Origin: Phymorhynchus buccinoides
Lineage: Eukaryota > Mollusca > Gastropoda > Neogastropoda > Raphitomidae
Length of the DNA stretch: 64,000 nt
Direction: 5' to 3'
Assembly: GCA_017654935.2 (NCBI GenBank)
Contig: CM065693.1
Span: forward strand, 21,167,010 to 21,231,009
Under the pieces are notes generated by a model. It ran no database searches and was not told the origin of the DNA. It saw only the letters and a list, made by a program, of their open reading frames with translations. The position numbers and the translations under genes were made by a program. Each line of letters starts with the position of its first letter. Position 1 is the first letter of the stretch. Of the stretch, positions 1 to 13,500 are shown one piece after another.

Positions 1-311
1 TCATTATCGATCATCATCATCGTCATCATCATCATCATGCCATGTCATCCAACAAACCAGAGTTGACGGTGTAGAGTCATGTCGAAGGTCTGTATGTCTC
101 ATCATCGTCATTATCGATCATCATCATCGTCGTCATCATCACCATGCCATGGGGTCCAACAAACCAGAGTTGACGGTGTAGAGTCATGTCGAAGGTCTGT
201 ATGTCTCATCATTGTCATTATCATCATGATCATCATCATCATCGTCTTCATCATCATGTCGAAGGTCTGTATGCCTGTTTCTCCGTTATCATCATTGTTG
301 TTACTGTCATC

Positions 312-350
<39 letters not shown>

Positions 351-665
351 GCCAGATTGTTGAGCAAATCAGAGGCTATGCTGGAGAGTCATGTCGAACG
401 TCGTCATTGTTATCATCATCATCATTGTTCATCATCATCATCATCGTTGTTCATCGTCATCATCATCATTGTTCATCATCATCATCATCGTTGTTCATCA
501 TCATCATCATCGTTCATCATCATCATCATCATTGTTCATCATCATCATCATCATCATCGTGCCAGGTAGTCGAACAAATCAGAGGCTATGCTGGAGAGGC
601 TGTTGAATATCATTGTTGTCGTCATCATCACCATCACCACCACCACCACCACCATCACCATCATC
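1..665. repeat. TCA/ATC microsatellite with an embedded minisatellite
   Basis: Long runs of TCATCA, ATCATC and CACCAC, with a longer unit (gtcgaaggtctgtatgtctc) recurring near 78, 187 and 257. Reading frames here are poly-His, poly-Ser or poly-Ile artefacts. From 666 to 1465 I see no gene, only AT-rich sequence and short repeats. Confidence 0.9.
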
Positions 666-1465
666 AAGCTATGTGGCCATCCAGACCAGAGTCAACAACA
701 AGGAGTCATGTTGGGGATGTGTGAGCCTGTGCGTCTGTCATCATCAACGTCATCTTCGTGCTATCAACATCAGTGTTGCGCTACAAATACAGACGCTTGA
801 TAGCACGAACACACACCATGCAGCAGCGTCCATTCTATCTTCAAAGTCAGGGAGGTCAAAAAGCAGTTCATCAAATGTGTCTCTAGACTTTAAAGGAGTC
901 GTGTGGATATTTTAGTGGGTCTTTCTTCATAATTATTATCATAAAAAAATACAACTGTGCGTAAGGTGAAAATTTGCCACGTTTAGTGATGCGCTTCTCT
1001 GAAAGTAAACCCAGTGCTTCAGACAATTCTTTGGAGCGTTAGAGACGCACATAGTTATGTGCAGGCATGGGAATTGTCAGTCTTTTGGCTGATTTTAGCT
1101 TTTTTAATGGTCCTCTTCAGTCTTTTGCAGGTTTCAGCTTTTTTGATTGTCCAAGAGGACATTTATGAGACAAAAAAAAAGAAGCCCAATGAGTACAACT
1201 TAAGTTATTGGTTATAAAAGAATGCAAAATGAACTAAATATATTAGTCTTATCTCTAATACTGTTGTTAAGGCTTAGATAACAGAAGAAGCTTCATTTTC
1301 TGGGGGCTGTATCCCAACACACACGGTTTTCAGTTTATTCCTTGTTCCTCCAGACCCCAATTTTCAGTCTTTTTCGTCTTCTGTAATTCCCATGCCTGTA
1401 TGTGTGTCAAAATTAACACGGTAAAACTCCCCGCTGTGACCACTGTCCTCAAATTGTGTGTGCAG

Positions 1466-1592
1466 GAGCACTGCAGTACCAGAGTGATTGGCCCGTCAGT
1501 GACCTTCACCTTGGTCAGGTTGGGGGCGTGGCCACTGACAGCGATGGAAACGTCTACGTCTTTCATCGAGGGAATCGTGTCTGGGATTATTC
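1466..1592 (+). CDS. PAM: PAM exon A: start of PAL domain
   Basis: Encodes YQSDWPVSDLHLGQVGGVA followed by the VFHRGNRVWD motif that holds the PAL active-site Arg. Donor is gtaagt at 1593. The acceptor is either the ag at 1464-1465 or the ag at 1475-1476; both keep the same downstream frame, so the first 11 bases are uncertain. Confidence 0.88.
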
Positions 1593-4500
1593 GTAAGTCA
1601 TCTTTCTTTGACACGTTTTGAAATATTGCAAGATCTGTAAGCAAGATCAAAAGCTGTATAAAAGTTTTGGTAAAGGTCAAGATGTGCCCCCCTCCCCCCC
1701 CCCCCTCCCCCCCCCTCTCCCCCCCTCCCCCCCCCCCCCCCCTCCCCCCCCTACATTTCTCAGGCTTTCCCTCGCATTTTCACACTTGCCTTTCTTACCA
1801 AACATTAAGCTGTATTTTATGAACCTTTTCACCTAATTATCTTTGTTGAATAATTAATCGCAGTCATGATAAAGGCCATTATCTAATAGGCCCCCCCCCT
1901 ATGTAGTGCAGTACACACAACAGCCGCGGAGCATTTGTCACAGTCCTGGTTCATTGCGTTTTTCCGTCTTGCCTTTATCTTCTACTATTATTGAATGCAT
2001 GTGTTTAATTTGATCAAAATTAGTGGTAAATATAGCAAACGATAGAGGATGAACTATTCAATCTGCAGTAAGAAAAGCAAGACTGAAAAAGTGGAAACAA
2101 CCGAGAAATGGAGGGGGGGGGGGGGGGGCGCATCTTTACCGTTACCCAAATTCCTATGATTACCGTGTTTGTTAGACTATAAGGCGCACCCCCCAAATGT
2201 TATGCAAAATTCAGATTTTGGTATTGTACTTTCTTACTATATTATTAGTCATGTTATAAAGTGCAGAGGTCTCGGTCTGGGGAGAAAAAAAAGTATCAGT
2301 TTCAGGGTTGTTGTTTGCCGTTGGCCTTCGGCGATTCGCCGAAAATTACAAAAAATGTCCTAAAAGTCAACCGTCCTGTCGGCCCAGTGGGCCGAAGGTT
2401 TGATTACCAAATTGGCACGAGTATGTCCGTTTTTTTTATGAACAACGAAGTGTATCCGGTTTTTTTATGAGCAACGAAGTGAAACAAAGTTTGCTTGCTT
2501 GTGATCGAGATCAAAAAGCTAACTTTGTCGCGTCATGATTTTGCTAGCATAAGGCCAATTGCCTCGTGAGAGTTGCTTCCCTTGCTGCTTATGGTGGACG
2601 TTTGCCACACTGTAGTGTGAGTCTGTGTGATCTAGTCGTCCTTTAGCGTCAGTGTTTCACTGGTTTTTGATTGAAATGCCTCCCAAAAAGAAGACAAAAC
2701 TTATAAGCGGGCAGTCGCTACTTTCGTTTGGGGGATCAGTTAACAAGCAAGCAGAGATCGACAGCACTTGTGAAGTTGCTACCACTTCTACTGCAGACAC
2801 AGTCACAACGAGTGCAGTGCAGTTAAAAAACCAAATCAAATTCATTGTCAGTGAGAGTTTATGTTGACCGAGTGAGAGGGCCTAAAATTGTTGAAATTGG
2901 CCAAAGGTTTTGTGGCTGTTTAGGCCAAATGGCCTCAAGTGAAAATTTCTAGCACCATCTCTGCAGCTTATATAAATATGATTGATTAATATTATAGCAG
3001 TAAAATGAGTGTTTGTTGCATTATGGTTTCAGGTCGTTTGACGGGAACGACTTCCATGTCAAGGACCAGCCCATTCAGCAGAACACCACCCTGATTATCT
3101 CTCCCCAAGGACGCCTCATCCGCGAGTTTGGTGCCGGCCGGTAGGTCAACATTGAAAATGTCCCGTCATTGTCATCATCATCATCATAGTCACTATTATT
3201 ATTGCTGCTGTTGTTGTGTTGCTGTTGTTGCTTGTGTTGTTGTTGTCCTTGTGACCATTGAGTGCTGTTGATGTTTCTGAGTGTTGTCGTTATCGTTGAA
3301 TCCAAAACCATCACTATATTCTATACATGTATGTTTTTCACATAGATTTATAAAATGGAAAAAAATGTTCAAAAATGGGAAGAAATAAAAAATAAAATGT
3401 CCTGACAGGCATGGTGCTTTTCAGCGAATTCTCTGATTTCAGAGGAAAGTGAATGTAGATAAACAAGTGTCGGAGGAGGTTTTAAGCTTGAGGAGATGCC
3501 TTTCCCCCCAATTTTTAGCAGTTTTATGCGTTCATCTTGAAGAGAATGGCCCCCTAAGGGTTTAGTTTTTACCCCTTGAAGAAAATTGGTGCTTTATGTC
3601 CTCTCGGTCATAGACACATATGGAACATTTGTAAATACAAAGATACTGGCTGCAATGCCCGGAGGCAGTGCAACACCAGTAAAGTCCCGAGTTTTTATCA
3701 ATGAGTTTTTACCCCTTGTTCACACCGAGAGACAACATCCCCTGAATACCAGAAATATTTTCAGAGAAAAATGATCTAACTCCACAGGCATGGTATTTTC
3801 AGCGAATTCTCTGATTTCAGAGAAAAGTGAATGTAGATAAAACAAGTGTCAAAGGTTTTAAAGTCCCCTGAATACCAGAAATATTTTCAGAGAAATATGA
3901 TCTAACTCCAGTACCATGACTGCCCCATTATCTACTAAAAAATATATGTTATGGACTAGTCCCTGAGACAGACAGTGAATAGCTTAGAAAGCTTCTTTTG
4001 TGGTACTGTAAATCTTAATCCTTATGTGTAAGAGATGGTTTATCAACCAAAAGAAGTCGAGACATATTTTTTGAGAAAGCTTTTTCTGTTGAATTTTCTA
4101 TGAACTCTTCTAGCACCATGGGCGAATACATTCGCCCAGTACATCACACTTCACTCCCACCAAGTGCAGCAAAGTCCTTCACTGCCAAGTGCCCGTGTGT
4201 GTGCTTGTGTACTGAAAGCCTATGTTCGTGATTTTTCCGTTAAAGCAACGCATGTGCACTCAAAAAACATAGTTACTCCCCTCTTGTCGGTTGAGATGCA
4301 ACGGACAGCCAAGATGGTTTTTATTAACTCTTCTAGCACCATGGCGAATACTATCGCCCAGTACATCACTCTACACTCCCACCAAATGCAGCAAAGTCCT
4401 TCACTGCCAAGTGCCCGTGTGTGTGCTTGTGTACTGAAAGCGTATGTTCGTGATGTTTCCGTTAAAGCAACGCATGCGCACTCAAAAAACATAGTTACTC

Positions 4501-7500
4501 CCCTCTTGTCGGTTGAGATGCAACGGACAGCCAAGATGTTTTTTACACAGTGTTAGAAGAGTTAAAAGGATATGTATGGTTATTGGTCTGAAACTAAGGC
4601 CAATAGCAAAGTGAGAATGAGAGAGCTGTATGATACATGAAATATCATGTACACCCTCGTCTTTTGAGAATGATTATCTTCTTTGTTGTCGATCGCTCAG
4701 ACAATCTGTCATTTGAGCGCAGATGCATCATGCTGCCATTATGCGCTTAACTAAGAAATAGGCCCAGCATGTCCGTCTTCGGCTGGAAAAAATCTTTGAG
4801 AGAATTTCTAGAACAAAGGCAGGAGAATGGAACAGTAAGGCAGAAAGGTAGTAGATGACAGCAAGCAAAGGGAAAAGTCAGAGTCAAAGAGAGTGACAGG
4901 TTAGAGGAAGTTACCAGCAGAGAACTTCCGGAAGGTGGGGGGTGACTATTACTGTCAAACTAGGAGGATCTTAGTGCTGCAGCCTTGCAGAGTAGTTGAT
5001 ATTTGGTGCCTTTTCCAATAAAAACTGTCCTGAAGTTCTCATCAATCAATCAATCAATCAATATTTTTATTGTCCATTATACAGGAAATTCTTTTTGCAG
5101 CAATAAAACAATCAACAAAGCATCACAATAAAGACAGAGACATAGTATGTAGAAAAGCCCAGAAATAAAATATGCGACTATATTTTAAACACCGTGCGCA
5201 CATACAATTCTTGGTCACACACACCACAACCACGCACACACACACAACACACACATCATGCGTACACATACAACCATTTATCTACCCATCCATCTAACTT
5301 ATGCATACACATATGTTTACACATACATACAAACATACAACTTGCAGTCACAAATCATATAAAATACAAATATCTTAGTTTATAAGCATACATTCATAAT
5401 ACAACATTTACATGCATATACAAACTTGCATTCACAAATTATATATAATACAAATATCTTGGTCTATCTGCATACATTTGTACTTCAACATTGTATATCT
5501 GCATGCATATATACAAACATACATGGCTGAGAGATTGAGGATGTCACCCAAGCAAGACTTCCATACTGTAAACAAATTCCAGCCCCGGCCTCCGGAGTAG
5601 CAATTGCCTCTTCTGTTCTTTGGAAGTCATAGTGGGGCAAAACTCAGTGGCACGCACACTATTGCAATGAGGCTTTATACTGAATATTCTCTGCCCCTGT
5701 CTCGTGCCCCTAGATGCGAACGCCACCTACTTAAGATTATCGCCCTTGCCTGTCATGAACTAGTGTTATATAGCCACAGAAAATGATCTGCTCCTGACTC
5801 GTCACCATGGGGCATCGGCTGTTCAGGCCTAAAATTATCGCCCATTCGTGTCGGCAAGGAGTAGTATAAAGCCTCATTGTGCTGTTGATAGTTTCGGTGT
5901 GTGAGGATTGCTGTCTCCCATAGTAACATTTACGTTCTTTGTGTTAGACCAATTTTGATGGTTTTTGTTTGCAAATAAGCAGAACTTTTTTTTTTTAATG
6001 TTGAAGGCATTGAGTGTGAAGATGTTTATACGTAAGGAGCTGATGTGTTTGAGCAGACTTGAAAACATAATGAAAACTGTTATTTGGCTGTAACTAATTT
6101 GCATGCTGCTAAAATATTAAAGTTGGCATCTTAAAGTTCTGTTCATTTTGGGGGAGGATCATTTATAGAAGTTTTATATTGTTTTTGAAATATATATTGT
6201 GTTGTTGCTATGGTTTTTGTTGTTGCTTATTGTTGCAGGTATTTCATGCCTCATGGTATTGAGGTGGATGAGGAGAAGAACATCTGGCTGACAGACGTAG
6301 CTCTGCACCAGGTAAAAGAACCCTGGGTGCTACTCTTTCAGTTTTACACTGATTTCAGGATTTTTTATTTTACCAGAAACTGAACTTCAGGTGTTGTTTT
6401 TAATTCATCCCCCCCCCCCCAAAAAAAAAGGACCACAAGCAATTTGGGGCGTTTTGAACTTGGTTGTTCTATCTAATAATTTTTTCTTGAAGAATGGGAC
6501 ATAAAAGGTAGGTTACAGCGATATAGTTTGCAGACTGTGGTTATGCATATCAAGAAACAGTGCTGTGACGTTTTCAAGAGCATTTTTCGACCCGGACTGA
6601 GCATGTGCGTGCCCTTTAAAGCCTTCATTCAAAGTCTATTACGAAGGAATGGAGTCAAAAATCAATTTAAAACTGGGAGATAATTCATCTGAATTAAAAA
6701 CAGATTCAACCGGATGTTGAAAAACTTGAAACTGCCTGTTCATGCGTCTGCCTAGTAAGTTATTCCGGCTTCCAGTAGTCACCATTACTGTTTCAGAAAG
6801 AATGTGGGTTTACTGAGTGAAGCAGTTGCATCATTTATGATCTGTACCTGAAGTAGTAGTGTGGTTTACTAGTACCTGAAATAGTAGCATGGTTTACCAG
6901 TACCTGAAATAGTAGCATGGTTTACCAGTACCTGAAATAGCATGGTTTACCAGTACCTGAAATAGTAGCATGGTTTACCTGTACCTGAAATAGTAGCATG
7001 GTTTACCTGTACCTGAAATAGTAGCATGGTTTACCTGTACCTGAAATAGTAGCATGGTTTACCTGTACCTGAAGTAGTAGCGTGGTTTACCTGTACCTGA
7101 AATAGTAGCATGGTTTACCTGTACCTGAAATAGTAGCATGGTTTACCAGTACCTGAAATAGTAGCATGGTTTACCTGTACCTGAAATAGTAGCATGGTTT
7201 ACCTGTACCTGAAATAGTAGCATGGTTTACCTGTACCTGAAATAGTAGCATGGTTTACCTGTACCTGAAATAGTAGCATGGTTTACCTGTACCTGAAATA
7301 GTAGCATGGTTTACCAGTACCTGAAATAGCATGGTTTACCTGTACCTGAAATAGTAGCATGGTTTACCTGTACCTGAAGTAGTAGCATGGTTTACCTGTA
7401 CCTGAAATAGTAGCATGGTTTACCTGTACCTGAAATAGTAGCATGGTTTACCTGTACCTGAAGTAGTAGCATGGTTTACCTGTACCTGAAATAGTAGCAT

Positions 7501-10500
7501 GGTTTACCTGTACCTGAAGTAGTAGCATGGTTTACCTGTACCTGAAGTAGTAGCATGGTTTACCTGTACCTGAAATAGTAGCATGGTTTACCAGTACCTG
7601 AAATAGTAGCATGGTTTACCTGTACCTGAAATAGTAGCATGGTTTACCTGTACCTGAAATAGTAGCGTGGTTTACCAGTACCTGAAATAGTAGCATGGTT
7701 TACCTGTACCTGAAGTAGTAGCATGGTTTACCTGTACCTGAAATAGTAGCATGGTTTACCTGTACCTGAAATAGTAGCATGGTTTACCTGTACCTGAAGT
7801 AGTAGCATGGTTTACCTGTACCTGAAATAGTAGCATGGTTTACCTGTACCTGAAGTAGTAGCATGGTTTACCTGTACCTGAAATAGTAGCATGGTTTACC
7901 TGTACCTGAAATAGTAGCATGGTTTACCTGTACCTGAAATAGTAGCATGGTTTACCTGTACCTGAAATAGTAGCGTGGTTTACCTGTACCTGAAATAGTA
8001 GCATGGTTTACCTGTACCTGAAGTAGTAGCATGGTTTACCTGTACCTGAAATAGTAGCGTGGTTTACCTGTACCTGAAATAGTAGCATGGTTTACCTGCA
8101 TAGTTATTCCCTTTGTGTCGCCAGGTGTTCAGGATTCCTGCAGGTGGCACCATAGCGAACCTGATTCTGGGCGAACGTTTTGTTCATGGCGGGGACGATG
8201 ACCACTTCTGTAAACCCGCTGATGTGGCCGTGTTGAAGTCTGGGGAGTTCTTTGTGGCCGATGGGTCAGTAACTCCTTTTATCTTTAGATTTTTTTTAAC
8301 CCTTTCGCCGCCAGCCATTTTCAGCCAAAAAATACCATTAAGCTTAACCAGGTAGAGGAATAAAATGATCTGCAATATTGGGAATTCTTCTGTGACATGT
8401 ATAACATTAGGTCTATCCTTACCTCCCACAATTAAGAAAATAGGGTCTTTGGATAACAGGTCCTGATTTGATGCCTTTTAGTGTCGTGGAATAATGGTAA
8501 TAATGGTATCCATATCTAAAGCGGCAGTCAGTGAAAATAGAAAGAGTACAGAGATGAGCTACCAAACTACTTAACCCTTTCCCGCCAGCCATTTTTGAAC
8601 CACAATTTTCCATTAAGCTTACAAGGGTACAGAAAAGAATTCATCTGCAATATTGGGGATTTATCTGTGACATGTTTAGAATAGGGCTTCTCCTTACTAC
8701 CCAACATTAAGAACACAAGATCATTGGATAACAGATCCTGATTTGATGCCTTTTAGTGACATGGGTGCTAAATCATTGTGGTGCAATAATGCGACATCGG
8801 CGGTGAAAGGGTTAAAGAATGTAGAAACATGTCCTATTTGGAAAGATTAAAATATCTGGAGCTGCATTCACTTAAAGGTAGGCGCTTAAGAGGGGATCTC
8901 ATTCAGGCGTATAAAGTTTTCAATGGCCTAGTTGACACTCCAGTTGAATCACTTTTTTCTGTTTCTCATTGCATTAACACAAGAAATTCAGAAGGTAAAA
9001 TTTATATTCAATACAGCAGGACTAATAGAAGGAAGTTTTCATTTCCGCACCCAGTCGCTAATCACTGGAATAACCTACCTACTAACATTAAATTTACATA
9101 TAATATTAACAATTTCAAGAACCTTTTGGATGAAATTCCAAAATATAGAGATCTGTTTTATGACTTTGATGCTATGAAATTGCTTATACATTAGTGATGT
9201 ATGCAAATCAGACACCATACATAAAGATTGTACCAATGATGGGACGTTTTATAGGCCGCGAGGCCTAGGCCATGATGCCTGTCCCTATCACTACTACTAC
9301 TACTACTACTACTACGGGTGTTAAGCCATTGTGGTGCGTAAATGTGACATTGGTGGTGAAAGGGTTAAGGAGAAGGTGGCTGTTGTACGTTTCCTTCCTT
9401 CCGTATAGCGACCACAGTCACTGCTGACCATTCTGTCGCTGTTTGCATCTGTGTGTACGTTTGTGTGTGTTTATGACTATTGTTGCATTGTACATCAAAA
9501 TGTGATGTGTTTTTTTGGTTCAATATTTTTGTTTTGTACAGTGTTCATGTATTTTGTATTTCTTATAAAATGTGTTGGAATGTCACTTTATACAAGGGGG
9601 TGAAACTGGCCTTCTAATTTGATATAACATTATCATGTACCGGCAGACCTGTTTACTCCACTCTTTTCCAGTAGTATTCTACTCAATTTGGACCTCTACT
9701 GCTGTTCAAAATTGATGAGAACGCTCTTTTATTCTTGATTACTACTCATTTTAAGTGAACATTTTTTGATGGCTTAATGAATAAAACTACACATTTTGCA
9801 CCAAAACTACTCATTTCAGCTATCCAGACTACTCAAGGCTTGTGTAGGGAGTAAACAGGTCTGGTCCATCAAAATGTGATGTTTGGTTTTCTTTTGTTCA
9901 ATTTTTGTTTTGGTACAGTGTTCATGTATTTTGTATTTCTTATAAAATATGTTGGAATGTCACTTTATGCCAGGGGGTTAAACTGGCCTTCTAATTTGAA
10001 CATGATCATGTACCGGCAGACCTGTTTACTCTACTCTTTTCTAGTAGTATTCTACTCAATTTGGACCTCTACTATTCAAAATTGATGAGAACGCTCTTTA
10101 ATTCTTGATTGCTACTCATTTGCAGTGAACAGTGTTTGATGGTTTTAATGAACATGACTAGTTATTTCGCATCAAACTACTCATTTCAGTTATCCAGACT
10201 ACTCAAATACTTGTGTAGGGGATAACCAAGTCTCTGTGCAGTAATGCAACACATCATGGATCAGTAGACATTGTATTTTGTGGTTTGCTACAATGTCTTC
10301 AGATACTGTAACTCTCGCATCCTCAAGTTCTCCAGGGAAGGCAAGCTGCTGAAGAAATGGGGGCATCCAAATTCAGGTAAACCCCCCCCCCCCCCCCCCC
10401 CGAATAGTACCGTGATTGCATGGATGCCCCTTCTTTCATTATTTCCTGAATTGCAGGATTTTTAAATGGCCTAGAGCCGACGTCGCCGGATTATGAGAAT

Positions 10501-13500
10501 TTGAGAAACAATGATTTTCTTACAAACTTGTACAATAAAAAGGGCCTATTTAAGCATTTGCTATATTCAAAGGAATGTGGCACTTGTACTAGTCTAGAGG
10601 GGTGAAAAAAAGAGCAGTAAATGTGTGTGTGTGCTGCCCCTGCACTCCGCCGGGGCCGCCCCCTTGCAGGATTTTTGAAATTTCCCAGGAGTGCCCATGT
10701 GATAATCTTTTCTTCTTATTATTATTTTGTTGCCTTATTTTCTCTGCTATTCAGATGTGTTACTTTACTCCCATTTTGCTCATTGGACAGTGAAACCCTT
10801 GTTTGTTATCAGCACATCATCATAGGGTACAAAGTTAAGCCGTCAGGAGTACACTATTGAAGAAGATGCTGCATTTCTGAATTATCGTTTTGATGGGGCT
10901 CTCCCTGTGGCGATACCGTTTTTTTTAATATAAAAATAGTTCCCCCACCTTCTGGAAGTTCTGTGCTTGTAACTTCCTCTAATCTGCCACTCTCTTTGAC
11001 TGCCTTTTCACTTTGCTTTCTGTCATCTACTATCTTTCTGACTTATTGGCCCATTCTCCTGCCTATCTTCCAAGTAATGTTTCTCCTTTCAGCTCCTCCG
11101 AAATCGGAATGTGTCGGCTGTACGCAGCGGGGAGACCAGTGAAAACTGAAAACCGGACACATATGTACCTTACTCATTATGGCCATATGGCCTGGGAATG
11201 CAGAAGAAGATGGGGTTCATTGGAGCCTGTGTAACAGCTCAATTTTGCATCATCTTGGTGCTATCTAATGGTATAAATAAGCCAATTTGGAAATGCCCAT
11301 CTCCACTCCCTTGGGTTAATTTGGGGCCAGTTAACACCCCCCCCCCCCTTCATCCCCAGTTGAAACTTAATTACCATTTTAGATTCTGTCACATCATTGT
11401 AGAGGTGTAGAGTGCAGGGCTCCCAATCGTTTCGCAAAACAAGGGGTCGCAGGGACTCCTTCACTTACAGTATAGAGGGTCCTAGAGGCAGGATAGAGGG
11501 TCCCAATGACATGAATGCTAAAGCGAATTTTTATAGTGCATCCCTGGGACCCCCTGCACATTCTTTTAAAGGGTCTTTTAGAATTCTAGTACTTCATAGA
11601 CCCCCAAATGGGGGTCCCTGGAAGCCATGAGAGTGGCACAGAGGTGACATGCTCGCCTTGTGTCAAGTAAATCCGAGTTTGAACCTGGTTATACAGGATT
11701 TTTCCTCTCACTTTGCACTAGGCTTACAGTCTTTCGGATGTGACAATAAACCGAGGTCCCGAGTACCCATGCACTTAGCACTCGTTAATCCCAATGGCAA
11801 CGAAAAAGTTGTCATTTGTTCAAAATTTCGGCAAAGGTAAAGATGTGCCACCCCCCCTGCATTTCTCGGTTAATTCTATTTTTCCGTTTTTGCCTTTCTT
11901 ACCATACATAAAGCTGTATTTTAGGAACATATTCAGCTAATAACCTTTTTGGAATACTAACCCTAACCCTAACCCTAACCCTAAACCTAACCCTACCCCC
12001 CACTATGTACTGCAGTACACCACGATTTGTCACAGTTGTGGTTCGTTGCGTTTTTCCGTCTTATAGGGTGGGGGGTAGGGTTAGGTTTAGGGCTAGGGTT
12101 AGGGTTAGGGTTAGTATTCCAAAAAGGTTATTAGCTAAAAATGTTCCTAAAATACAGCTTTATGTATGGTAAGAAAGGCAATAACGGAAAAACAGAATTC
12201 ACCGAGATAGGTAGGGGGGGTGGCACATCTTGACCTTTACCAAAATTTACACACACCCTTTCCTTCCTCATCAGTCACACAAAAATTGCATGCAAAAAAA
12301 TTAAAAAAAAAATTTGGGTGGCGCACCTATGGCTGCAACGCGCTCTCCAGGTGGGAGCAACCTGAATTTCACAGAGACGCCTCTGTGACTATAAAGTACC
12401 TAATAATAATACCATTACATAAAACATTCATTGTTTTACAGGCAGTTGCTGACCACCACCACCACCACCACCCTCACCCCACCCCCTTATTCACCCAGTT
12501 AAAACTTACCCACCCTTTAAAGATTGTCTAAAACATGCCTTATTTTACAGGCTGCAGCTGAAATTTGACCCCCCCCCCCCCCCCAGTTAAAACTTAGCCC
12601 CCCCCCTCCCCTCTCCTTACATTGTGTCAAGCTACACAGAACCTGCATTATTTTGCAGGCAGCACCTGAAATTTGACACCCCCAGTTGAAACTTAGCCCC
12701 CTCACCCCACCCTCCTTACATTGTGTCAAGCTACACAGAACCTGTATATTTTGCAGGCAGCATCTGAAATTTGACCCCTCCCCCCCCCCACACACACACC
12801 AGTTGAAACTTAGCCACCCCCACCATCACATTATGTCAAGTTACACAGAACCTGCATTATTTTGCAGACAGCAGCTGAAATTTGACACCCCTCCCCTCCT
12901 TACATTTTGTCAAGTTACACAGAACCTGCATTATTTTGCAGGCAGCACCTGAAATTTGACACACACACACACACACCCTTGTAAAGATTGCCTCAAGCTG
13001 CTCAGAACCTGCATTGTTTTGGAGGCAGCAGCTGAAATGTACACACACACACACCTGTAAAGCTGCACAGAACCTGAAATGTTTTGCTGGTAGCAGCTGA
13101 ATTTTACACACACACCTGTAAAGATTGCGTCAAGCTGCACAGAACCTGCCTTGTTTTGCAGGCAGCAGCCCAGGCCCTGGTCAGTTCCACATCCCTCACA
13201 GTGTAACGGTGGCAGAGAGTCTAGGCCTGGTGTGCGTGGCTGACCGCCAGAACGGCAGAATCCAGTGCTTCGACCTCAACGGAGAAAACCCTTTCATCAT
13301 CAAGGAGCCCCAGTTTGGATCGTCTGTCTACGCTGTGGAATTCTCCCAGAATCTGGGTCAGTGATAATCATAAGTAAGCCCCCCCCCCCCCCCACCCGTG
13401 GGGATACCAGGGGGCCTTTTGTATAAATAGTTCCCCCACCTGGAAGTTCTGTGCTTGTACTTTCCTCTAATCTGCCACTCTCTTTGACTCTGCCTTTTCC

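Larger units (their letters stand above)
8296..9368. mobile_element. TTAA-flanked MITE (family A) split by a LINE fragment
   Basis: Left half 8296 to about 8500 starts TTAACCCTTTCGCCGCCAGC; the right end, about 9311-9368, closes with ggtggtgaaagggttaa. The two halves are separated by LINE sequence at about 8505-9305, which itself holds another family A copy. Confidence 0.7.

Noticed and set aside
4164..4556. 130-residue protein
   Set aside because: The frame simply spans two copies of a 222-bp non-coding repeat, whose third copy at 49231 is broken.
6842..8098. CRISPR-like array of 28-base repeats
   Set aside because: Units are directly adjacent with no unique spacers, and the genome is a eukaryote; it is a minisatellite.
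11940..12115. Chromosome end or interstitial telomere fusion
   Set aside because: The head-to-head TTAGGG tracts are the inner arms of a fold-back element with an 8-base target duplication inside a SINE.
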